A DNA stretch of 64,000 nucleotides, taken from Leptodactylus fallax (Eukaryota > Chordata > Amphibia > Anura > Leptodactylidae). The notes under the pieces were generated by a model that was given only the letters and a program-made list of their open reading frames with translations, searched no databases and was not told where the DNA came from. Below, piece after piece: positions 23,663 to 34,102 of this stretch; position 1 is the stretch's first letter, and the number at the start of each line of letters is the position of its first letter. The stretch lies in the NCBI GenBank assembly GCA_947044405.1, contig CAMRHE010000356.1, positions 496,001 to 560,000 on the forward strand, written 5' to 3'. The translations under genes and the position numbers were made by a program.

Positions 23663-26092
23663 TATGTATATCGTGTCAGATTTATCCCAGTTATTGGCCA
23701 TGTGATGAGGTTGGGAGGGGGCCATGTACAGGCTGAGCAGTGTCTACAATGCATGTATGTAAGAAATAACACTATTTCTGTCTAATAAATGACTTGTATA
23801 TTGCATTTTCCAGCAGTTTTCCCCTGTGCAAGATTGATATCTAATTGTCAGTTTTCCCTGAGCTAGTGGCAGAGACTAACTACAATTATGTTCTCCATAT
23901 ACATCACATGGAGAAAACAGGAGATTCTGCTCCCCTTTCTTTCTGTAGTATACTCTCAAAAGCAGCAAGAAGGAATCAGCACAGTCTATATATATCTCGC
24001 TGCCCTTGTTTCCCTCTACCAGATCACTCCTTCCACTACCCCTCTTCATAGACTTCTATGAGTAGTATGTAATCTTACTGAGCTAAAAGTCTGTCCTGTC
24101 TCTTAATGTAGAGAGCAGTGAATTCAAAATTAATGGAAAGAAGCAGTTTTCTCTAAGATATATGGCAGTTTCTTATAGTAACTTGTACTACTGAATTATG
24201 TAAAGTTTGTTAAAAGCCTTGCCTCCCATCTCCACAGTATCATCTAAACTGATGAAAAAATACAGAAATAATATCAACACTTTATCATTATAGAATAAGT
24301 TTCCTGGAACATGAGGTTATTCGTGATTTAGTACAAAGAATGTATTTGTTAGATCCTAAGATGGTTGCTTAAGAAGTGCAGGTCTTGAGAACATTATATA
24401 TAAGAATCTGATGAATGGTGGCCTTCTTAAGCTACTATTAAAAGTGTCAGCAAAAAAACTATGACAAAAATGCTTAAAAGGCATCTAGCAAATGAAATGA
24501 AATTTTGTGGTAATTGTTCACTTCCTTAAGTTACCTTTCCCTGTTTTTTGCTACAAATATGTCAGGTTTCTTTGCCATGTTTCCATAATCTTTTCTTTAT
24601 AGCTTCTAATTAGGAGCTAAATTAAGTTTTCAGAGCTTAAAGCCTTCCAAAACCTGTCTCTGGAGGTAGCAGGAACAGACATATCTGGCAGACCTCTTTG
24701 GACCTGTATGCATGATCCTTAGAAAAATTAAATCATTTTATGTGTACAATTTTAATTATAACCTACCAGTGATTGAAAAATAGCGTTCATTTTCCCCTTA
24801 GTCAAGATTATAGCCCCTTAGTGAATATCACATCCAAACTGTTTTACTATTATTGTTGTGCTTTATTACTTAAAGCAGAAATAAGATAAAACTTTTTGAT
24901 GTTTCGCAAGACATTTGACTGTGAGCTTGTGTGTGTATATGTAAAGACTGATGTTTGTACTATTTTTAAGGTATTAGGTGGCTACCTCTGACATCACTAG
25001 GAAAACTATAATATTAATCACCAAACAGTGGTGGGATTTGATTCATACTAGGAAAATGTGAGCATCTATTACAGAAATAAAGAGTATACTATAAAGTAAG
25101 AATAACATTAAAGGGAATATATCATGTATTACGGCTTCGGTTAATTAAGTAAATGCAAAGCAGTGTTCACATGTGTCCGGATTTCTGTTATGTTATGGGA
25201 ACAGAAAAATGGAAATTCCGACAGTAATGGATTTGTCATACACAAACAGATCCTGGTGGACCCCAAAGACTATAATGGACATTGTCGGGTTTCCATTACG
25301 GTGTCTGTCATTTTTACAAACAAAAGAATTCAGCATATTGAGCTATTTTGTCCAGGCTCTGTATCAAAGACTGGTAATGGGACTTCTGATGCAGGTGTGA
25401 ACACAGCCTTATGACATATTATAGGATATATGATGCAGCTATTTATTTTTTTAAAAAAAAAAAAAAAAACTTGCCTGGGGCAACCATATTGGATATTCCC
25501 ATTTCCTTACTGTATTGTTTCAATCAACAGTACAGCAGAATGTATGTGCTTTATGGCAGTTTCAGTGAAGTGAAAGATGTTCATAAGCAGATATTTTTAT
25601 TATCCATTGCCAATGCCATTGTTGTAAGAGACTAAATAGCGATTAAAATCAACCGTTTACACAGAACATAATTGTCTCAATAACTATTTGGAGATAAAAT
25701 ACTTCACACTTACATACTACAGTTCATATGGATCAATGCATATTTCTGTTTTGGCATAAAATTAAGGTTTCCTCACCCAGTCAATAAGCGTTTTATCACT
25801 AATTCTTCAGTAAGTTCACCTATTTACATTAAGAGAGCATGCAAGCTTGGCCACTAGCCTTCACATCTGGCCAGTTATCTGTTTTTCTGTCCTGCATTAT
25901 CTAGGCCAGCCATATAATCCTCCACACTCTAAATATCAGATTACTCTGCTCATCCTATCCCAGTTTATATAGCAAAGATGAACATAGATCAACATAAAAC
26001 AGAAAACAGATTTTAATTATCATAATTACTTATTTAACCTACAGGGTGCTGTACAGATGAAATGTTATAGATGACGTTAAATATATGATTGT
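23663..26092. other. Intron C-D after the Tc1 element; one weak MITE
   Basis: Mostly AT-rich sequence with no gene. At about 25166-25406 the edges GTTCACATGTGTCCGG and GATGCAGGTGTGAACACAG, with GACCCCAAAGACTATAATGG inside, mark a diverged member of the 'GGTTCACA' MITE group. A poly-A run lies at about 25453-25469. Confidence 0.4.
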
Positions 26093-26895
26093 CACGTACG
26101 GTCCTTCTTACGGTAGCACGTGGGTGCGGCTGTCAGGGGTCAACTCACTCCACTCACTCAATCTTGCACTTACCCTTCACTCAGGCTGCAAATTGAGCAT
26201 AAATCATACCCCAACACAGTCCACGTGAAAGGGAATTGCCAGTTGAGCAATTCCCCAGTGCTGCTGCAGAAACCTAAGAGGAAGGAATGACAGAGAGAGT
26301 GTGTCCTAAACTCACCCAGCCCCTGTCCCTGCCTATTTGCCACACTGTCCTAATGACAGGAGCAACTGGGCGGCAAAACCCTTCCTAGAAATAAGTGACA
26401 ACACAGAACGCATACAGGACAAAAGACAACAAGGGGAGGTCAGCTAGCCAAGGGGTCAGTAACAGTCGAGCAATGCAGTACAGAATCAAAATCCAAGAGA
26501 AAAGTCAAAGTCAAAGCCAGAGTTCAGGAATAAGAATACAATAATAATAGAAGAGGAGCTAGCAGGGACAAAGTCACAAGACAGAATCTCAATAGCCACT
26601 GACCATGTGTGAGCTGATGACCTGTTTATAGCAAGTCCAGGACCTGCCCCAGACTTGATAGGTAGACAAGCTGTCAATCACACAGGCAAGGCTAAGATTA
26701 ACTATTTGAGGAGCAGAGAGAAGCAAGGTGCAGGAGACAGCTGTGGCTGAAATTCAATTACATAGTCTAGGACAGTGTTCAGACTGAGCAACAAGAACCT
26801 TAAGCAAGGAATCAAACTGAACACGCCTCCTTCGCCACAGCGTGCGAGCGGAGGGTGGCGCAGAGACCTGAACAGGCAGACACGTTGCACCACGC
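26093..26895. repeat. Possible unclassified interspersed repeat, G/C-richer than its surroundings
   Basis: Composition changes abruptly at TGTCACGTACGGTCCTTC, and a long stretch with many short AG-rich direct words follows (AAAATCCAAGAGAAAAGTCA, AAGTCAAAGCCAGAG). I recall similar text as a dispersed repeat in frog DNA, but see no terminal repeats, TSD or coding frame. Extent and class are uncertain. Confidence 0.3.
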
Positions 26896-27559
26896 ACCCC
26901 AAATACATGCTGTCACCACTACTGAGATGAACAATTCATCTTTATCTGGGAAAGAGGAATTTGTTTCTTTACCTGGTAAAGTTGTGTGTCTCTGCTGGCT
27001 CTGGAGGTCAGCCCAGGGGCACCCCCTTCCTCTCTCAGGGTCACTAAACCCCTTCCCCTTCCTCTTCCTGTTGTTGGACCATGACGTCATAAACAGTAAA
27101 ACTGGAGGTCTGCTTGTATACAGCCAGAGAAAATCCATTTCCCCTCTGACCCCTTCCCTTGTATACACACAAACCACTGAGGTGGATTGATAACACAAAC
27201 ATAAACAAAACATTCACTAAGGATATATACATGACTAATATGATTAGGTAATAATATATAACTTCTGTCACCACAATGCTGTATAAACCCACAATAAAAT
27301 CATTCAGATACAACAAACTATATGAACTTATAAAGTAGTAGACTGGGGAGGAGGGGAATTGAGCCATGTCTCTAAGGAAGGGAAAAAGACAGAAAAGTTA
27401 GAAGCTGCTTATATTGTTGTGCAGTTGAGATAGGGTTATTGCAAGTTGTGAAGTTTTCTGCAAAGTTAGATTTGCAGGTTGCATTTGACAGTTTGGATGG
27501 GGTAAGTGAATCTGATGTGTTGCGGTATCAGATTAAAGAAGAATACTTTGCAAGAAGGA
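26896..27559. other. Intron C-D, no feature recognised
   Basis: Overlapping open frames of 107-133 codons on both strands occupy about 26812-27367. None has a family motif, and opposite-strand openness here reflects low stop density in C/T-rich sequence. Confidence 0.35.
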
Positions 27560-27663
27560 AGTAGTAGTATAATGTTGTACCGTGTTAGCCATTGAAAGTA
27601 GTGGAAGAGTGAAGAAATCAGGCGATACCTTTTAGAGGCTAACTGAGTATATTTGATAAGTAA

Positions 27664-27692
27664 GCTTTCAAGAGTCTAGCTCTCTTCTTCAG
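27664..27692 (-). ncRNA. Degenerate hammerhead-like motif in the Penelope-like 3' region
   Basis: On the - strand: CTGAAGA (27686-27692), a short stem AGAG...CTCT around CTAGA, then GAAA (27666-27669) and GCTTAC. The core would need CTGATGA, so the A at the fourth-last position should disable it. Its position in the 3' non-coding part of a Penelope-like element fits the known place of such motifs. Confidence 0.45.
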
Positions 27693-27895
27693 ACATGGTG
27701 TTATACAAGCACTGAAAATTCACAGATTTTTTATATACCCTATACACATGATCTTCAAAGGATTTTAGAGTCCTTAAAAAACCAAACCAAAATGCAATCT
27801 AAGTAGAGAAGTTATTTACAACAGGTCAAAAAACAATCTGGAAAGTTGTGGTGCGTGACAGAGGGATCTGTTATCTGTTTGTTATCAGGAGGTGA

Positions 27896-28156
27896 TTAGT
27901 GACCCTCATAGTTCATACATAGTGTGACATGAATATTAAGTCCAAATTGCAGAGTTTGAAATTTTTGCATAAACTTGTACTCCCATTCTTTCCTCTCCTC
28001 CTGCGTCTTAAAATGTCCCATTAAAACCACAACCCGCAAATCTTCAGTAGAGTGCTTTTCTCCGGAGAAATGTGCGGCCACTGGGAGATCTGTTCTGCTG
28101 TTATTAATATTGGATCTATGTGAGTTCATTCGCTGACTAAGTCTCTGTCCTGTTTC
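27896..28156 (-). pseudogene. Penelope-like GIY-YIG endonuclease, C-terminal part
   Basis: Read from 28156 down to the stop at 27896. It contains QRLSQRMNSHRSNINN, VAAHFSGEKHSTEDLRVVV and KTQEERKEWEYKFMQKFQTL, the usual close of the GIY-YIG endonuclease domain of Penelope-like elements, including an invariant-looking Glu region and the terminal EYKFMQKF. The upstream half lies across the hAT insertion at 31018-31240. In that half the frame is open and the amino acid sequence resumes at GLYVGETG. Confidence 0.8.
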
Positions 28157-28654
28157 CAGGGCCGGCGTTAGGGGGGGGCAAACTGGGCAATTGACCAGGG
28201 CTCCGTCCCCAAAGGGGCCCCCGGGATCCGGAACCTGATGACTCCGGATCCCGGAGTCAGGCCCTGCCAAATCAATAACCGAAAGGGACCGCAGGGCCCC
28301 TTTCCGAGGTGAGTAAAAATAACAAACATTTTTACTCACCTGTCCTTGCGTCCGACGTCATCTTCTGGCGTTCCGGACATCACCGCTGAGGCCTGGCCTC
28401 AGCCTTAGCGATCACGTGGGTCGTGCTGACAGCGTGCCTCACGTAATCGCTGAGGCCTGTGATTGTCCACAATGCGTAACATCAGCCGCAGAGAAGAAGA
28501 AGCCAGCGCCGGCGGGGATAATGGAGCAGCGCGAGGAGGCCCAGGAGAGGTAAGGCAAGGTAAGTATAACTGTTTGTTATTTTCCCTCACCTCCCCTGGG
28601 CCTTCGATTATTATACTCTGGGGTCTGAAGAGACCCCAGAATATAATATAATAA

Positions 28655-30030
28655 TAGCACTGTAGGGCCCCTGTGGAGCATTATACTGGGGAATGGGCCC
28701 TCTGGATAGCATGTTATATTCTGTGGGGCCTCTGTGGAAAATTATAATGTGGGGGCGGGGCTCTGGAGATAATGTTATATTATGTGGGGCCACTTTGGAG
28801 CATTATGCTCTCCAGAGGGGCCCCCCAGTATAATGCTCCACAGTGGCCCCACACAGTTTAATATGCTCTCCAGAGGGGCCCCCCAGTATAATTCTGCAAA
28901 GTGGCCCCACAGAATATAACATGCTCTCCAGAGCCCCCCCACTTTATAATACTCCATAGAGGCCCCACAGAATATAACATGTTCTCCAGAGGGCCCCCTC
29001 CCCAGTACAATGCTCCACAGTGGCCCCACACAGTATAATATGCTCTCCAGAAGGGCCCTCCAGTATATTATACTGTGCGGGGCCACTGTGGAGCATTATA
29101 CTGGGGGGGCTCTGGAGAGCATATTATACTGTTCTGGGCCGCTGTGGAGTATTATACTGGGGAAACCTCTCTGGGCAGTATATTATACTGTGTGGAGGCC
29201 ATTTCTGGAGCATGTCATACTGAGTGGGTTCACTGTGGAGCATTATTGTGGGGGAGCCATCAGCAGAGCATATTATATTGCGTGGGGCCTACTGTGGAAC
29301 ATTATACTGGGGGGACGCTCTGGGGAGAATAATATATTGCGTGGGGCCACTGTTGGGCAAAATACTGGAGGGGGCACTGTGGAGCATTATACTAGCGGGG
29401 GCCCTCAGGGGAGCATATTATACTATGGGCCACTGTGGAGCTTTATACTGGGGGAAGGGACAGTGTGGGGAGCCTGTTATACTGTGTGGGGCCACTATGG
29501 AGTGTATTATATTGTGTGGGGCTTTTCGAGAGCATATGATACTCTGTGGGGCCATTGTAGAGCATTATACTGGGGGGGACTGTGGGGAACATATTATACT
29601 GTGGGGGACCACTGTGGAGCATTATACTGGGGGAACCCCTCTGGGGAGTATATTATACTGTGTGGAGGTCATTATGGAGCATGTTATACTGTATTAGGCC
29701 ACTTGAGCATTATACTGGGGGGGCATTGTGGGGTGCATATTATACTGTATGGAGCATATTATATTGTGTGGGGCTGCTGGGGAGCATATTGCGCTGTCTG
29801 GGGCCACTAAGGGGTAGTATACTGTGTGGCCCACTGTGGAGTATTATACTGTGTGGAGCCTTACATACCATGTGGGGCCACTATGGGGGGCTCAGGGGAG
29901 CATTCTATACTGTGTGGGGTTACTGTGGAGCATTATATACCATGTGGGGAAACTGGAGGGCTCAGGAGAGCATTTTATACTGTGGAGCATTATATACCAT
30001 GTGGAGCATTATACTGTGGGGGGGGGCTCA
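28655..30030. repeat. G-rich minisatellite with an internal inversion
   Basis: The unit alternates GTGGGGCCACTGTGGAGCAT, TATACTGGGGGGGC and CTCTGGAGAGCATATTATAC, about 57 bp for the double unit. From about 28650 to 28805 it is in + orientation, from about 28806 to 29063 it is complemented, and from about 29064 to 30030 it is + again. The turn-round at 28800-28815 is abrupt. Long open frames here are readings of the array. Confidence 0.88.
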
Positions 30031-30359
30031 CAATTCCTGCTGGCAGCCCTGTGTGCTATGTCTGCATCACAGCTCCCTCACTATAATCTTGCACATACGT
30101 GTAGTGCCCCATGCCCATGTCATTCCCCATACAGTACTGTGCATGAGCTCGCCATGGAGTTATTGGGGCTTGCACAGTACTATAGGGGCTGACTATACTG
30201 GGAACATACTCAGTAACACCGGATAGTCAGCACATATGTAAGACTTCAGTGAAGGAGCCGCGGTGTAGGCTATTAGCAGGAAGCTGTTGGGTGGGGCCCC
30301 AGAACAAGATCCTCTGGTGAGCCTAAGGCGCTTCAGTCTGACACTGTATAACAGAGAAC

Positions 30360-30790
30360 TATTATATATAAGGGTGGGTTACTATATATAATTGGGAAAC
30401 TTAAGTATGAGGGGGCTAATATAAGGGGGAACTATTATTTATAAGGGGGGAACTATTTATAAGGGGGGAACTATTATTTATAAGGGGGGAACTATTATAT
30501 ATAAGGCATCCATTATAAGGGGGAGCTATTATTTATAAGAGGGGAACTTTTTATAAGGGGGGTATAATTGTTAAGTGGGCTTATTTATAAAGGGGGCTAT
30601 TAGTGATAATGGGGACTATTATTTATAAGGGTAACTATTATTTATGAGGCGGCTATTATTTATAAGGGAGCAGTATTATTTTTACGGGGTGTCTGTTACT
30701 GATAAGAGGGAATATTACTGATACAGGGCACTATTTATCATTTATAAGGGAGCTATTACTGATAAGGGTGTAATATTATTTCTAAGGAGG
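30360..30790. repeat. Short-unit array 'GGGGAACTATTATTTATAAG'
   Basis: About 20 imperfect copies of a unit near 20 bp, with interrupted copies towards the right end. It lies within hAT E3, separated from the large minisatellite by about 330 bp of non-repeated sequence. Confidence 0.8.
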
Positions 30791-31017
30791 CGCTATAATA
30801 ACTGATGACTGGGTGCAAAAATCTATTAGGTGGTACAAAGGTGCTCATTTGAATTTTGTGTGGTAAAATGGGGCTTGTTATTACTTTTTTGTTGGCAGAA
30901 AGGAGGCGTTATTATAGGGGGTTGTCACTGGAAGACAATGGTGTTGTTTGCATATCAGCATTTGGGGCCCCGCTTTTAATTTTGCCCAGGGCCCCACTTT
31001 GTCTAAAACCGGCCCTG

Positions 31018-31240
31018 CCTGTTTCCCCCACATAGAGGCCTGTGGTGGGACATTGCACACACATTATGAGGTACACTACATTGGAGGACCTGCAGGAAAA
31101 TGTCCCCCTAATTCTGTGCACCTGTTGTGACTTTGGGACAGGTACACCTTGTAGGCAAGGTGAGGTGCCATTTTCAGTTGGGGCCTTCAGGGCACTCCGG
31201 ACAATAATACGCCTCAGGTTTGGTGGTTGTCGAAAGGAAA
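31018..31240 (-). pseudogene. Penelope-like GIY-YIG endonuclease, N-terminal part
   Basis: On the - strand it carries PLLSFRQPPNLRRIIVRSAL, then a Cys-containing segment, then SNVVYLIMCVQCPTTGLYVG, which includes the GIY and YIG-like pair (VVYLI and LYVG) of the endonuclease. The open frame extends upstream to about 31385, but similarity stops near 31240, where the element appears truncated. The + strand sequence beyond looks unrelated. Confidence 0.8.
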
Positions 31241-32049
31241 GGAGAGGGGGGACTGGAAATATGTCCTTGAGTCTGTTGCAAGAAGGAAGAGGGAGATATC
31301 GGGACATTAGGGAAAAGATGTATGTAGAGGACAGGTTGGAGACAGCCTTGTATATCATTGTCAGGAATGCAGCCATCTCAGCCATGGGTAACCAGTGAAG
31401 GGACTTTTAGAAAGATGCTAGATAAACAACGAGACATGCTTATTTATCAGGTAGCAGAGTTGAGTATGGATTAGAAGTGTACAAGAGTATTAGAGAGCAT
31501 GCCACAGGTGGAGGAAGAGGTGAAGACAATATGAGGTGATAAATGCTTGGATGTCTGGTCTGAAGCAAAGTGCAGAATCAGCGATTCTCTGGAGTGTGGA
31601 ACTAGTACTGCTGGCTGAAAGTTGGTAGGGGTTGAATATAATTGTGGAAAGAAGATAAATTTAGTTCATAAAGGGATTTTACAGTCAAACTGGGAACCCC
31701 ACAAAGGGTCGGTACCCAACAGGTGATAGCTGAGGCTAGTGATTGGCTGCAGATGTCAACTAAGTCACTAGGGAAGATAATAGAATGGAATGGAGGATTG
31801 GGGGGTAGGTGAGTATCTCTTCTCTTTTTTTATATTATACCCCACCTCCCACGCTCCCTGGGTTTTTGAATTTGACTGGAAAACCCTTTTACATGTTTTA
31901 TGGACACATACTATGACTGCTTGCGACATAGTTGAGAGGCTCCTCCATGTTATTACCTGAACTGACATAAATGTTATGTTGTAATAACTGTAAATACCTA
32001 AATATGTTTAATAATGAACATTAACACTTTTACCCAAAACTTTTTCCAG
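31241..32049. other. Intron C-D, distal part
   Basis: AG-rich sequence on the + strand at about 31260-31560, resembling an old dispersed repeat I cannot classify. The remainder is unremarkable and ends in the TTTTTCCAG acceptor of exon D. Confidence 0.35.
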
Positions 32050-32161
32050 ACCAGGTATGTTTCACCTAAAGACAGCGTGGTGCAGTTTTTCTTCTATCAG
32101 CCCATTAGTCACCAGTGGAGACAGACAGACTTCTTCCCGTGCACGGTAACCTGTGGAGGAG
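32050..32161 (+). CDS. ADAMTSL3: ADAMTSL3 exon D: spacer end and start of a thrombospondin repeat
   Basis: A 112-nt exon, acceptor TTTTTCCAG, donor GTGAGT, phase 0 in and phase 1 out. It reads TRYVSPKDSVVQFFFYQPIS, then HQWRQTDFFPC and CTVTCGGG. The first part closes the spacer and the second opens a thrombospondin type-1 repeat whose CTVTCGG fits the consensus C-x-x-S/T-C-G for O-fucose. The close fit of HQWRQTDFFPC is one reason for the ADAMTSL3 call. Confidence 0.95.
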
Positions 32162-33062
32162 GTGAGTAACTCAGAAACATTTTTTATTTTATTTGAAACT
32201 CAGAAATGATGCAATATTTTAAGAAAATATATTTCCATTTAAATACATTCCATCTCCACCCAAAAAAAAAAAGTTTTCAAATCATGGAAATTTCTTGTGA
32301 TCCAAGAATGGTGTAAAGAATAATTTAATTTACTTAGTGTACAGTGATTCCTTTCAGATCCCAATTTTCACCATGCATTATTCTGGGGGGTCACTTCATC
32401 AAGAATGATTCATGAGTGAAGATTGTGTTGGAACTCCTGTTGACGTCAATAGGACTTACAGAGCCAGCTTAGTGTAAAGCACAGAAGCTGCTTGTAGTGC
32501 TTATGTGCTGTGTGTTAGACATGACAGAGCAACACATAACCATGAATATCTTTGTGATATTTGTATAGACATTTTTACTTATTCAGATATACATTCATGT
32601 ACTGTATAGTGTCCACAGAAGTTTCCTTATTTCGCTGGTAAACATATAAATATACTCAAAACAGTCATCAAACATTTCTGGGCCTCATACAGTCAAGGAG
32701 TCGGAGATGCCGAACCCTACCACTACTCCATTTCCTGGGAGGATAGGGCAGAGAGGAGTCAGATGGTGGGCTTTCTGCAGTATGCCTATACTGTATATAA
32801 TATGCTGCTCTATTTGTCTCTGCATCTTCAGGCTGAATTCACATTTGACAAATAAGTAGATTTTGCGGATATGCACACATAAAATCCACTGTGGAATACA
32901 GTAGCGTGCAAGTGGATTAAATTTTAACTAATGTCATTCACATGCCGGAGAAACGGACATGTAGTGTGGATATTAAAATCTGCAGAATCTCATCCCCCCA
33001 CCAATTAGCTATTTATCCTCTATCCCGTGGATAGCAGATAAAAAATTTTTGTGGAGTAACAC
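32162..33062. other. Intron D-E before the LTR element
   Basis: No gene. From about 32995 to 33062 there is the end of a MITE-like repeat (GGATAGCAGATAAAAAATTT), which resumes after the LTR element as CCTTTAAAGG at 38944. The LTR element therefore landed in the end of an older element. Confidence 0.5.
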
Positions 33063-33904
33063 TGTGATGAACCGACCCTCAGTTTTATATCTTTCTTGGA
33101 AGTGTGTTTTACTTGCTTAGGTCAGTCCTTCCCCCACTTGGAATGCGGTGCTTTAGTGGAGTCCACATTGCTGGACGATAGGCTTCACTGGTTTTATGTG
33201 TGTTCATTGGAGATGGCTTGCTATAGCCAGGCACTTTTATTATCCCTGGCCAGATGGGATGGGGGATAGCAAGCCTTAACTTCACCCTTCTCTCCAAGGG
33301 TTCTGCAAAGGTGGGAGAAAGGGGGCTGCCTGGGTGCAAGGGGTGGGTGGAGCACTAGCCATATGCTGTGGGCAGACCTGGATTCTGGGGTCATTCAGCA
33401 AAGAGGCAGTAAGGAGCTCTGATCTGGGAGAAGATGAGAGGGCCTGCCCTACTGAGGAATGCTTTGAGGGCCTAGTGCTGGACAGCATGTAGAAGGATTG
33501 TTTTATGCAACTTGCTTAAGCTTGCGCCCTAGGCCCAAAACTCTGCTGTGGCCTAGAGAAAAGGACTACAAGTATTCATTGTGCTGAGCATGGAAGAGAG
33601 ACAGCTAGGACAAAGCTGTGTGCTCAGGTATCTTTTCTAAACTTTTATTTCCCTTTTACTTTGTTTTGTATGGTATCATCGCTCTTTTGCTTGTATGTTT
33701 ATGCTTGATCATATTAATATTGTATATTTCTGTATATGCTATTAATCCATACCGACCCACTTGGGTTATTAAACATATAAAATTTATATCGCTCATTTCA
33801 TTTTATCCTATGACCCGGTCTACTCACGGTGTGTGAGTGGGAGGTTAAGAAAGAAGTTTGATCGCAGGCGTGCCAGGCGGCTGGGCGAGGCGATATTCTT
33901 CACA
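33063..33904 (+). repeat. 5' LTR
   Basis: 842 bp from TGTGATGAACCGACCCTCAG to GATATTCTTCACA. It differs from the 3' LTR only near 33252 (CAGATGGG here, CAGGTGGG there) and near 33843 (GGGAGGTT here, GGGATGTT there). An AT-rich stretch with TTATTAAACATATAAAAT at about 33765-33782 could serve as promoter or polyadenylation signal. Confidence 0.96.
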
Positions 33905-33922
33905 GTGGTGGCAGCGTTGTGG
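33905..33922 (+). promoter_or_regulatory. Putative tRNA primer-binding site
   Basis: Directly after the 5' LTR the sequence reads GTGGTGGCAGCGTTGTGG. The TGG one base inside would pair with a tRNA CCA end, and TGGTGGCAGCG would pair with its acceptor stem. I do not assign a tRNA species. Confidence 0.6.
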
Positions 33923-34102
33923 GATATTAGGGTAACAGTGTGTGGGTGTGGTATCACGCAGACACTGGGGATTGCGGCAATCCTATGGAACGAGCGCGGT
34001 ATGAGATCAAGCTTAAAATACGGTGAAAGTTTGGTACAGTACTGTTCCCTCCCTTCTTCTTTTTTTCTGTCCTATCTTTTATTTGGCAACGGCTTCCAGT
34101 GG

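Larger units (their letters stand above)
28157..31017 (+). mobile_element. hAT element E3 with inverted and direct minisatellites, nested in Penelope-like DNA
   Basis: 2861 bp with an 8-bp TSD, CCTGTTTC, at 28149-28156 and 31018-31025. The ends are CAGGGCCGGCGTTAGGGGGG and CTTTGTCTAAAACCGGCCCTG (last 18-20 bases complementary in part), a hAT type different from E1 and E2. Inside are a diverged palindromic module (about 28300-28650), a long G-rich minisatellite (about 28655-30030) with an inverted block, and a second array of about 20 bp units (about 30360-30790). There is no transposase gene. Confidence 0.9.
27560..31240 (-). mobile_element. Penelope-like retroelement, 5'-truncated, split by hAT E3
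   Basis: On the - strand the coding end of a Penelope-like element runs from about 31240 to 27896, interrupted at 28157-31017 by a hAT insertion. The 3' part (27895-27560) has a hammerhead-like core and a GTACCGTGTTAGCCATTGAA segment typical of these elements' terminal repeats. Only the region from the end of the reverse transcriptase linker through the GIY-YIG endonuclease is left, so the copy is truncated. The upstream border near 31240 is approximate. Confidence 0.7.

Noticed and set aside
26812..27213. 133-codon - strand frame
   Set aside because: No domain, no splice context, and the opposite strand is open over the same stretch.
29010..30226. Long overlapping + strand frames of 157-266 codons, rich in Trp, Gly, Tyr and His
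   Set aside because: They are readings of the G-rich minisatellite in hAT E3. Several frames are open at once and the periodic residues simply repeat the DNA unit.
31042..31398. 118-codon + strand frame
   Set aside because: Antisense of the Penelope-like endonuclease half, which has the recognisable motifs on the - strand.
33618..33836. 72-codon frame with hydrophobic stretches, present twice (also 38652-38870)
   Set aside because: It is part of the LTRs and is duplicated with them. AT-rich sequence gives hydrophobic codons by chance, and no known Gmr1 protein lies there.
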